Assembly: GCA_937894665.1 (NCBI GenBank)
Contig: CALAWF010000268.1
Coordinates: 1-14,097, forward strand
DNA: 14,097 nt
Source of the DNA: an uncultured bacterium
GTDB lineage: Bacteria; Cyanobacteriota; Vampirovibrionia; Gastranaerophilales; Gastranaerophilaceae
Direction of reading: 5' to 3'
Below the pieces are notes generated by a model. That model had not been told where the DNA came from, ran no database searches, and was given only the letters and a program-made list of their open reading frames with translations. Both the position numbers and the translations under genes were made by a program. Shown here one piece after another: positions 7,374 through 12,457 of the stretch (positions within the stretch are counted from its first letter, which is position 1; every line of letters begins with the position of its first letter).

Positions 7374-7691
7374 ATGATGAATATAAAAAAGTCTATAGGT
7401 AAAAGAATTAAAGAACTACGTAAAATTCGCCATATGTCGCAAGAACAGTTGGCTGAATTGGTTGATATAAATCAAAATGCTCTTAGTTATATTGAAACTG
7501 GAGAGAATTTTTTCTCTGCCGAAACATTAGAAAAACTAATCAATGCTCTTCAAATTGATCCATCTGAACTTTTTGAGGTAAAACATCTTCAAAATAATGA
7601 AAAGTTGTTGGAGAAAATTGTTCAAATGTTGAGAGAAAATCCTGACAAAATAAAAGATATTTACAAAATTACCAGAAGTTTAGTTCAATAA
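7374..7691 (+). CDS. Small Xre/Cro-family helix-turn-helix regulator
   Basis: This is a DNA-binding protein of 104-105 residues. The HTH_3 domain covers about residues 6-65: GKRIKELRKIRHMSQEQLAE, then INQNALSYIETGENFF, which holds the recognition helix, then LEKLINALQIDPSELFE. The remaining 40 residues are a basic helical tail that could support dimerisation. There is no peptidase, kinase or metal-binding domain, so nothing indicates a signal. Two adjacent ATGs (7374 and 7377) are possible. The second fits the GGAG of AAAGGGAG (7364-7371) better, with 5 nt spacing against 2. It is divergent from the pilin gene and lies 44 nt before clpP, so regulation of the pilin, of itself or of clpP are all possible. 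Confidence 0.9.
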   Translation: MMNIKKSIGKRIKELRKIRHMSQEQLAELVDINQNALSYIETGENFFSAETLEKLINALQIDPSELFEVKHLQNNEKLLEKIVQMLRENPDKIKDIYKITRSLVQ

Positions 7692-7706
7692 AATAAATTT
7701 TTGTTG

Positions 7707-7712
7707 TATAAT
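7707..7712 (+). promoter_or_regulatory. Candidate clpP promoter -10 element
   Basis: A perfect TATAAT lies 23 nt before the clpP ATG, between the regulator stop and the clpP ribosome-binding site. The -35 region at the right distance (TTCAAT, 7684-7689) is poor. If used, the 5' leader would be only about 15-17 nt. Cotranscription with the regulator gene remains possible. Confidence 0.45.
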
Positions 7713-7735
7713 TTCAGCAGAAAAGGAGAGCCAAA

Positions 7736-8347
7736 ATGGATCAAGAAACCTATATGAAAATAATGGGCTATGTCCCAACAGTTATAGAAGCTTCTTCTCG
7801 TGGAGAACGCTCTTTTGATATTTTTTCAAGATTATTGAGAGAAAGAATTATCTTTTTAGGAACAGAAATTGATGACGAAGTTGCAAACTCTGTTGTTGCA
7901 CAGCTTTTGTTATTAGACAGCGAAAATTCTGAAAAAGATATTATGTTATATATTAATAGCCCTGGTGGTGTTATCACTGCCGGCATGGCAATTTACGATA
8001 CAATGAACTTAATCAAGTCTGATGTTTCTACAATCTGTCTTGGTGAAGCAGCTTCAATGGGTGCATTCTTACTTTCTGCAGGTACAAAAGGTAAGAGAAT
8101 GGCTTTGCCTAGTGCAAGAATTATGATTCACCAACCTTTGGGAGGTGCTCAAGGTCAAGCTACAGATATTGAACTTGAAGCAAAAGAAATTCGTAGAATG
8201 AAGGATATGTTAATAGGAATTATGGCAGAAAATTCCGGACAACCTTTTGAAAAAGTTAAAGAAGATTGTGAACGTGATCACTATCTATCAGCATATGAAG
8301 CTTGTGAGTATGGCTTGATTGATAAGGTTGTTGAAAAAAGTCATTAA
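7736..8347 (+). CDS. clpP: ATP-dependent Clp protease proteolytic subunit ClpP
   Basis: ClpP is the serine peptidase that forms the tetradecameric chamber of the Clp protease and degrades substrates unfolded by ClpC, ClpA or ClpX. The catalytic triad is visible: Ser107 in GEAASMGA, His132 in MIHQP, and Asp181 in CERDHYLSA. The oxyanion-loop region INSPGG is at 74-79. The 203-residue length is typical. A strong AAGGAG (7723-7728) precedes the ATG. Its partner ATPase is not in the window, but a protein built only of Clp-N domains is encoded about 4.4 kb upstream. A terminator follows at 8382-8414. Confidence 0.97.
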   Translation: MDQETYMKIMGYVPTVIEASSRGERSFDIFSRLLRERIIFLGTEIDDEVANSVVAQLLLLDSENSEKDIMLYINSPGGVITAGMAIYDTMNLIKSDVSTICLGEAASMGAFLLSAGTKGKRMALPSARIMIHQPLGGAQGQATDIELEAKEIRRMKDMLIGIMAENSGQPFEKVKEDCERDHYLSAYEACEYGLIDKVVEKSH

Positions 8348-8381
8348 TTATAATTATTAAGAAATATTAACAAAACGTCTG

Positions 8382-8416
8382 AAAACATGCAATTACTTGG
8401 GATTGCATGTTTTTAT
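8382..8416 (+). terminator. Intrinsic terminator after clpP
   Basis: A perfect 12-bp stem, AAAACATGCAAT (8382-8393) with ATTGCATGTTTT (8402-8413), has an 8-nt loop and runs into a short T-tract. The flanking A and T runs make it work in both directions in principle. It separates clpP from the next gene. Confidence 0.75.
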
Positions 8417-8424
8417 ATATATGT

Positions 8425-8480
8425 AGGTTAGATAAAAACAAAATTAAAGGTTAGGTTAATTAAATTAAAAAGGTAGGTTA
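8425..8480 (+). repeat. Four AGGTTA repeats upstream of the Gln/Met-rich gene
   Basis: AGGTTA occurs at 8425-8430, 8448-8453, 8453-8458 (overlapping by 1) and 8475-8480. The outer copies are 22-23 bp from the middle pair, near two helical turns. The last copy provides the AGG ribosome-binding site, 8 nt before the ATG at 8486. The related inverted core TAACC occurs twice just after the gene (9041-9051). Confidence 0.6.
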
Positions 8481-8485
8481 GTATT

Positions 8486-9010
8486 ATGGGCTTATTTATG
8501 TTTACTGCTCGTATTAATAGCTTGATTCACATGAAGCTGAATACGGAGTACAAATTACAGAAAATTACCAAAAAACTTATGGATGTCCAACAATACGCTG
8601 CAATGGTAGGTAAAGGCGAAATTTCAATTGGCGATTTGTTGAGTTCTCCAAGTTCTATGATGGGAAGATCATTAGGTTACTTTGCTTGGGCACACAATAA
8701 TTCATTGCAATATATGCAACAAAATGCTCCATATATGCAACAAATGTATGCACAACAAATGCAACAACAAAATCAAGCACAACAACAGCAAATGATGAAC
8801 TTCATTCAAAGATCTTTGTACATTCAAGGTAGAGAACGTATGAAAGAAATTGAAACTAAAAACTTGAATGAAGAAGAAAAAAGAATTACTTATGAAAAAG
8901 AAAAATGTGAAACTTTATTGTCTGAAATAAATGAAGAACTTAAATCAGCTAGAGAAGCTCGTAAGCAGGGCATTCAAGATTTAGCTCCTCACTATACCGG
9001 ACTCGGTTAA
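8486..9010 (+). CDS. Gln/Met-rich coiled-coil protein of unknown function
   Basis: I do not recognise a named family. The 174-residue protein opens with MGLFMFTARINSLIHMKLN and has no signal peptide or clear membrane helix. Residues 1-50 are predicted helical. Residues about 75-107 are a low-complexity tract of Gln, Met, Ala and Asn with repeated YMQQ, QMYAQQ and QQQQMM units. Residues about 115-165 are a charged, probable coiled coil (EEEKRITYEKEKCETLLSE). This composition suggests self-association or a structural role, which is inference only. The gene stands alone between two terminators. Its ribosome-binding site lies inside an AGGTTA repeat. The unrelated ribosomal-protein block follows under a separate promoter. 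Confidence 0.85.
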   Translation: MGLFMFTARINSLIHMKLNTEYKLQKITKKLMDVQQYAAMVGKGEISIGDLLSSPSSMMGRSLGYFAWAHNNSLQYMQQNAPYMQQMYAQQMQQQNQAQQQQMMNFIQRSLYIQGRERMKEIETKNLNEEEKRITYEKEKCETLLSEINEELKSAREARKQGIQDLAPHYTGLG

Positions 9011-9039
9011 ACTGACTAACTAACTTATCCTCATATAAA

Positions 9040-9051
9040 CTAACCCTAACC
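9040..9051. repeat. Tandem TAACC motif, inverse of the upstream GGTTA repeats
   Basis: CTAACCCTAACC lies between the stop codon and the terminator. Its reverse complement GGTTAGGGTTAG differs from the upstream GGTTAGGTTA tract (8449-8458) mainly by one inserted G. The two untranslated regions of this gene could therefore pair with each other. Confidence 0.45.
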
Positions 9052-9055
9052 AATA

Positions 9056-9089
9056 AAAAAGGACTTGAAAATTTTTTCAAGTCCTTTTT
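9056..9089. terminator. Strong bidirectional intrinsic terminator
   Basis: AAAAAGGACTTGAAAA (9056-9071) and its reverse complement (9074-9089) form a near-continuous stem with a GGACTTG/CAAGTCC core. A-runs lie on the left and T-runs on the right, so it can stop transcription from either side. It ends the Gln/Met-rich gene and isolates the ribosomal-protein block. Confidence 0.85.
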
Positions 9090-9128
9090 AGCAACTTAAA
9101 TAATTTTAATAAAACTCTCCTTCCAGGC

Positions 9129-9157
9129 TTGTCAAAATAAATTATCTGTTATAAGAT
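9129..9157 (+). promoter_or_regulatory. Candidate promoter for the rpsH-rplF-rplR block
   Basis: TTGTCA (9129-9134, 5 of 6 consensus positions) is followed after 17 nt by TAAGAT (9152-9157), or after 15 nt by TATAAG (9150-9155). It is the first good promoter-like pair after the terminator at 9056-9089. Transcription would begin near 9163, leaving a leader of about 215 nt before rpsH. Confidence 0.5.
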
Positions 9158-9162
9158 AAAGT

Positions 9163-9377
9163 CATAAATAGTCTAACTGCCAAAAAACGCCCATGACGTA
9201 ATAAGTGGTTTTTCCCCGCAAGAATAAAGGTCAATCGGAGCAAACTTCATTTGGTAAGAGACGGGTAGATGGATACTCCGGAGCAAATCCGGCATTAAAT
9301 AAGGAAGTCAACATAGTTGTGTCTTTGTTTGATGGCAAAAAGTTTCGGAAGTCCGCAAGTAGTAAAGGAAAATTATT
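9163..9377 (+). promoter_or_regulatory. Long repeat-containing 5' leader of rpsH
   Basis: About 215 nt without a recognisable gene precede rpsH, and base composition here is less A+T-rich than in other spacers. Exact direct repeats are CGGAGCAAA (9236-9244, 9279-9287), GGAAGTC (9303-9309, 9347-9353) and CCGCAAG (9216-9222, 9353-9359). Small hairpins are CCGGA/TCCGG (9278-9292) and CGGA/TCCG (9346-9355). The rpsH ribosome-binding site AAAGGA (9364-9369) directly follows the second CCGCAAG. A regulatory RNA that controls ribosomal-protein synthesis is plausible but unproven. It matches no riboswitch or r-protein leader that I know. Confidence 0.4.
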
Positions 9378-9776
9378 ATGACAATGACAGACCCAATAGC
9401 AGATATGCTTACAAGAATCAGAAACGCAGCAATGGTTTCTCACGAAACAGTTGAAATTCCTGCTTCAAAATTGAAAGTTCAATTAGCTAAACTTTTAAAA
9501 GAAGAAGGTTTCATTTCTGATTACGAAGTAAAAGAAGAAGGCAAATTCAAAGTTATTTCTATCACTTTGAAATATGATGCTAACCGCAAACCTGTTATTA
9601 CAAAATTAGAAAGAATTTCTAAACCTGGTTTAAGACACTACTCAAAAGCTAAAAACTTACAAAAAGTTTTAGGCGGCTTGGGTGTAGCTATCGTTTCAAC
9701 TCCAAAAGGATTGTTAACAGATAGAAAAGCTAGAAAAGAAAACGTTGGTGGCGAAGTTCTTTGCTACGTATATTAA
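9378..9776 (+). CDS. rpsH: 30S ribosomal protein S8
   Basis: S8 binds the central domain of 16S rRNA early in 30S assembly. In many bacteria it also represses the spc operon by binding its mRNA. The 132 residues match the family: DPIADMLTRIRNA at 5-17, then SKPGLRHYSKAKNLQKVLGGLGVAIVSTPKGL split over the middle and C-terminal halves, and the closing GGEVLCYVY. The ATG at 9378 is preferred over the ATG at 9384 (MTDPIAD) because AAAGGA is 8-9 nt upstream of the first. Normally rplE and rpsN precede it; here a terminator and a long leader do. Like its two partners it uses more AAC, GGT and CGT codons than its neighbours, as expected for a highly expressed gene. Confidence 0.97.
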   Translation: MTMTDPIADMLTRIRNAAMVSHETVEIPASKLKVQLAKLLKEEGFISDYEVKEEGKFKVISITLKYDANRKPVITKLERISKPGLRHYSKAKNLQKVLGGLGVAIVSTPKGLLTDRKARKENVGGEVLCYVY

Positions 9777-9881
9777 TACGTAACTTTTCGACAATTCGGA
9801 TAACTTTTCCGAAAAAAGTGTTCGGGTTCAATTGGTAGAAAAGCCCGAAACTCAGTAGATATACCATAAGGAGAAATAAAA
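9777..9881 (+). promoter_or_regulatory. Structured rpsH-rplF spacer with a possible pseudoknot
   Basis: The 105-nt spacer is much longer than the few tens of bases usual here. It holds a direct repeat TAACTTTTC (9781-9789, 9801-9809) and a hairpin TTCGGA/TCCGAA (9795-9800, 9808-9813; 7-nt loop). A second stem TTCGGG/CCCGAA (9821-9826, 9844-9849) interleaves with TGGTA/TACCA (9833-9837, 9862-9866) in H-type pseudoknot order. The pseudoknot would end 1 nt before the AAGGAG ribosome-binding site of rplF (9868-9873), so it could control access to it. Confidence 0.4.
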
Positions 9882-10421
9882 ATGTCAAGAATTGGTAAAA
9901 AACCAGTTGAAATCCCTCAAGGTGTTGAGGTTAAAGTTGAAGGACAAGTTGTTACAGCTAAAGGACCTTTAGGAACAGAAGTTGTTAACGTTCGTCCAGA
10001 AATCGCAGTAAAAATGGAAGATAACCACGTTGTATTATCAAAAGTTGGTACTTCTCGTGAAACTGATGCTTTATACGGTTTGTCTAGAACATTAGTTGCT
10101 AACGCAATCCACGGTGTTAAAGACGGATTTGTTAAAAAGTTAGAAATCAACGGTGTTGGTTATAGAGCTCAAATGCAAGGTTCTACTTTGAATATGGCTT
10201 TAGGTTACTCTCACCCTGTTGATATTGTTCCTCCAGAAGGAATTACAATTACAGTTGAAGCTAACACAAAAATCACTGTTAAAGGTTCTAACAAACAAAC
10301 AGTTGGTGATGTGGCAGCCCTAATCAGATCAAAACGTCCACCTGAAGTTTACAAAGGTAAAGGTGTTAAATACGAAGGTGAATACATCAGACGTAAAGCT
10401 GGTAAAGCTGGTAAAAAATAG
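9882..10421 (+). CDS. rplF: 50S ribosomal protein L6
   Basis: L6 is a two-domain 50S protein near the factor-binding site. Its 179 residues are full length. It starts SRIGKKPVEIPQGV with a VTAKGPLGT loop at about 29-37. The second domain begins near LEINGVGYRAQMQG, continues through LNMALGYSHPVDIVPP, and ends with the conserved KGSNKQTVGDVAA, IRSKRPPEVYKGKGVKY and a basic KAGKAGKK tail. A full AAGGAG lies 8 nt before the ATG, so it can be translated independently of rpsH. Gene order relative to rpsH and rplR is the canonical one; only the spacers are expanded. Confidence 0.98.
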   Translation: MSRIGKKPVEIPQGVEVKVEGQVVTAKGPLGTEVVNVRPEIAVKMEDNHVVLSKVGTSRETDALYGLSRTLVANAIHGVKDGFVKKLEINGVGYRAQMQGSTLNMALGYSHPVDIVPPEGITITVEANTKITVKGSNKQTVGDVAALIRSKRPPEVYKGKGVKYEGEYIRRKAGKAGKK

Positions 10422-10454
10422 GATTAAAATCCTAGTACTGAACTTGTTTCAGTA
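10419..10454 (+). promoter_or_regulatory. Two small hairpins at the rplF stop codon
   Basis: TAGGAT/ATCCTA (10419-10424, 10429-10434; 4-nt loop) includes the rplF stop codon. TACTGAA/TTCAGTA (10436-10442, 10448-10454; 5-nt loop) follows immediately. No T-tract follows, so they may act as processing or stabilising elements rather than a terminator. Confidence 0.4.
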
Positions 10455-10458
10455 TTTA

Positions 10459-10546
10459 GCCCGTATAATTCATTGTATGGGTGGTAATAAAATAATAAAG
10501 CCCGTATAAACCCTTGAAAGTGGTTATTCAAGAAGGTTTGGGTATG
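10459..10546 (+). promoter_or_regulatory. Duplicated AGCCCGTATAA element with two stems before rplR
   Basis: AGCCCGTATAA occurs exactly at 10459-10469 and 10499-10509, 40 bp apart. The first copy forms an 8-bp stem with G-U pairs (10460-10467 with 10474-10481). The second starts a longer stem, AAACC+CTTGAA paired with TTCAAG+GGTTT (10508-10518 with 10527-10539; two-nt bulge). The AAAGGA ribosome-binding site of rplR (10547-10552) lies just after it. Confidence 0.45.
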
Positions 10547-10559
10547 AAAGGACAATAAA

Positions 10560-10928
10560 ATGATTAAACAACAAACAAGAAAACCATTAGTTCAAAAAAG
10601 ACACAGATCAATCAGAGTTAAAATTTCAGGAACTTCTGAATTTCCTAGATTGGCTGTATATAGAAGTACAAAACACATTTACGCTCAATTAATTGATGAC
10701 GTAAATCACGTAACAATTGCTTCAGCATCATCAAATGATAAAGATTTGAAAGAAAAATTATCACATGGTGGTAACATTGAAGCTGCTAAAATTGTTGGTG
10801 AAGCAATCGCTCAAAAAGCTAAAAAAGCTGGTGTTGAATGTGTTGTATTCGACCGTGGTGGATTCTTATATCATGGTAGAATTGCAGCATTAGCAGATGC
10901 AGCTAGAGAAGCTGGTTTGATGTTCTAA
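10560..10928 (+). CDS. rplR: 50S ribosomal protein L18
   Basis: L18 binds 5S rRNA and helps place it in the 50S central protuberance. The 122 residues are full length. The basic N-terminal tail (KQQTRKPLVQKRHRSIR) leads into the conserved fold with PRLAVYRSTKHIYAQLIDD at about 32-50. The C-terminal signature is VVFDRGGFLYHGRIAALADAAREAGL. AAAGGA (10547-10552) precedes the ATG. Normally rpsE, rpmD and rplO follow; here a strong terminator ends the unit, so the rest of the spc operon must be elsewhere in the genome. Confidence 0.97.
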   Translation: MIKQQTRKPLVQKRHRSIRVKISGTSEFPRLAVYRSTKHIYAQLIDDVNHVTIASASSNDKDLKEKLSHGGNIEAAKIVGEAIAQKAKKAGVECVVFDRGGFLYHGRIAALADAAREAGLMF

Positions 10929-10935
10929 TTTGAAT

Positions 10936-10990
10936 AAAGATTTAAAAAATCTTTAAAGCAGCGGATTTGGATTTTCAAATCCGCTGTTTT
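10936..10990. terminator. Terminator after rplR, shared with the opposing trxA
   Basis: CAGCGGATTTG (10959-10969) and CAAATCCGCTG (10976-10986) form a perfect 11-bp stem with a 6-nt loop, followed by TTTTG. A weaker A/T stem AAAGATTT/AAATCTTT (10936-10943, 10947-10954) precedes it. It ends the ribosomal block. Read on the minus strand, it can also stop transcription arriving from trxA. Bases 10991-11105 hold nothing else I can support. Confidence 0.85.
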
Positions 10991-11105
10991 GTTACTTTGG
11001 AATATTTTATTTGCATTTTTTTCTGATTTTTATTCGTAAAATTTATTCAGCTCAGTAGGTTGCACTTCATACTAAACTAATTTTCTTATAGGCTTAAACG
11101 TTATT

Positions 11106-11429
11106 TTAAATATGTTTTTCCAAGTTAGAAATAATTGTAGATTTTGGCATTAAGCCGGTCATTCTTTCAACTGCTTCTCCTTGCTTGAAAACTAAAAGAC
11201 TTGGAAGTCCGCTGATAGAATATTCCTTTGCTGTTTTTAAGCAATTTTCAATATTAACTTTGGCAAATTTAACTTTGCCTTCGTAGTCTTGTGCAATTTC
11301 TTCTATTACCGGTCCTAATTTTCGGCAAGGTCCGCACCAAGTAGCCCAAAAATCAACCAATACAGGAATTGGTGAGTTAATTACTTCTTGTTCAAATTGT
11401 TCATCGTTTAAATCTATAACATTTGCCAT
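11106..11429 (-). CDS. trxA: Thioredoxin
   Basis: This is a cytoplasmic disulfide reductase of 107 residues from the preferred start. The active site WATWCGPCRKLGP has Cys32 and Cys35, and the cis-proline Pro76 is in SISGLPSLLVF. Its order of elements and length match canonical thioredoxin-1. The ATG at 11429 (MANVIDLNDEQF) is chosen over a GTG at 11471 because it gives the normal N-terminus, and a GGGG stretch lies about 7 nt upstream; the ribosome-binding site is nevertheless weak. It is divergent from the exonuclease gene across 92 bp, which must hold both promoters, and converges on the rplR terminator. The gene could act as general reductant; no dedicated partner is visible. Confidence 0.95.
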   Translation of the reverse strand: MANVIDLNDEQFEQEVINSPIPVLVDFWATWCGPCRKLGPVIEEIAQDYEGKVKFAKVNIENCLKTAKEYSISGLPSLLVFKQGEAVERMTGLMPKSTIISNLEKHI

Positions 11430-11485
11430 AATATTGCCCCATTGCTTAACTAACGCTTCATATTCTATCACGGAAAAAATTTTTA

Positions 11486-11494
11486 TGCTATTAT
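11486..11494 (+). promoter_or_regulatory. Candidate extended -10 promoter for the exonuclease gene
   Basis: TGCTATTAT has the TGn extension directly before a TATTAT -10 element, with a poor -35 as expected for this class. It lies 27 nt upstream of the ATG at 11522 in the divergent trxA-exonuclease gap. AGGA at 11511-11514 is the ribosome-binding site. Confidence 0.4.
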
Positions 11495-11521
11495 CTATAT
11501 AGGACTAATTAGGACAGATAA

Positions 11522-12439
11522 ATGGCAAGAAAAAAAGTAATAGAGATAGTTTTAGACACAGAGACTACGGGATTGGATTATACAAGAGAGAAAATGGTTG
11601 AATTTGCAGCCCTTCGTCTTGAAAACGGTAAGATTAAAGATGAATTTCAAACTCTTATAAATCCTGAACAACACATTAGAAAATCAAGTATAGCAATTCA
11701 CGGAATTACTCCGGATATGGTTGTTGATGCTCCAACAGAAGCAGAAGCAATGCCAAAAATTTTGGAATTTATTGGGGATTATCCGATTGTTGCTCATAAC
11801 GCAATTTTTGATTATACTTTCATCAACGAAGCATCAAAGCGTGTTTTTGGTAAAGAAATTTCAAATGAAAGAATTGATACACAACAAATGTTCAAGGAAG
11901 TTTATCCGGAACTTGATGCTCATGGTTTGAACGCTTTGACTGAAAAATTTAAGGTTGAATTGAAAGATCACCATAGAGCAATGGGTGATACAATGGGCTT
12001 GGCTTTGGCTTATCCAAAGTTGAAAAAATTGTATTTACAAAAGTTTGATTGGGAAAATAAACAACTTGATAATGTTGAATACTTGTTTGAAAGATTTTTG
12101 AGAATTCAACAAACTGTAACTACTTTGCAATCTGAGTTACAGGATTTGAAATCTGTTTTCAAATTGTATTTTGAACAAGGCGGAAAACCAATTACCTCAC
12201 AAGAAGGTGATATGCTCATTTATAACTCAAAACAAAGTTTTGGTTATGATTTCAATACAATAAAACCTATATTGGAAGAAATTGGGGCTTTAGAAAAAGC
12301 TACAAAATTGAATACAGGATTTATTGATAGATTGGTTCATGGTCATAGCTTGGATGAGGAAAAAAGAGAAATCATCAAGAATGCAAGACAAGAATTAACA
12401 GAAACAAGAAATATTCAAGTAATTAGAAATAAACAATAG
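11522..12439 (+). CDS. DnaQ-like DEDDh 3'-5' exonuclease
   Basis: Residues 1-170 form a DEDDh exonuclease domain of the type found in the DNA polymerase III epsilon subunit and PolC. Exo I is VLDTETTGLD with Asp12 and Glu14. Exo II is IVAHNAIFDYTFI with Asp97. Exo III is HHRAMGD with His151 and Asp156. All catalytic positions are intact. The extra 135 C-terminal residues, including a probable coiled coil at about 195-220 (QQTVTTLQSELQDLKSVFK), do not look like the short polymerase-binding tail of E. coli epsilon. I therefore leave the symbol blank: it may be the proofreading subunit of this lineage or a repair exonuclease. The transporter gene begins 18 nt after its stop, so they probably share a transcript. 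Confidence 0.9.
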   Translation: MARKKVIEIVLDTETTGLDYTREKMVEFAALRLENGKIKDEFQTLINPEQHIRKSSIAIHGITPDMVVDAPTEAEAMPKILEFIGDYPIVAHNAIFDYTFINEASKRVFGKEISNERIDTQQMFKEVYPELDAHGLNALTEKFKVELKDHHRAMGDTMGLALAYPKLKKLYLQKFDWENKQLDNVEYLFERFLRIQQTVTTLQSELQDLKSVFKLYFEQGGKPITSQEGDMLIYNSKQSFGYDFNTIKPILEEIGALEKATKLNTGFIDRLVHGHSLDEEKREIIKNARQELTETRNIQVIRNKQ

Positions 12440-12457
12440 GAAATAGGAGAAGAAACT

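Noticed and set aside
8700..8800. Repeat array resembling CRISPR or tandem DNA repeats inside the Gln/Met-rich gene
   Set aside because: The CAACAA and ATGCAA repeats are in frame and simply encode the Gln/Met tract; there are no spacers of constant size.
9231..9443. Minus-strand open frame across the rpsH leader and start
   Set aside because: It overlaps the conserved start of rpsH, has unusual Cys/His-rich shadow composition, and has no family resemblance that I can see.
9821..9866. tRNA-like GGTTCAATTGGTAG in the rpsH-rplF spacer
   Set aside because: No cloverleaf can be drawn; the pairing that exists is better described as interleaved stems.
11049..11078. tRNA-like stretch CAGCTCAGTAGGTTGCACTT after rplR
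   Set aside because: It resembles a D-arm plus start of an anticodon arm, but the returning D-stem GAGC is missing and no acceptor or T-arm is found, so at most it is a decayed remnant.
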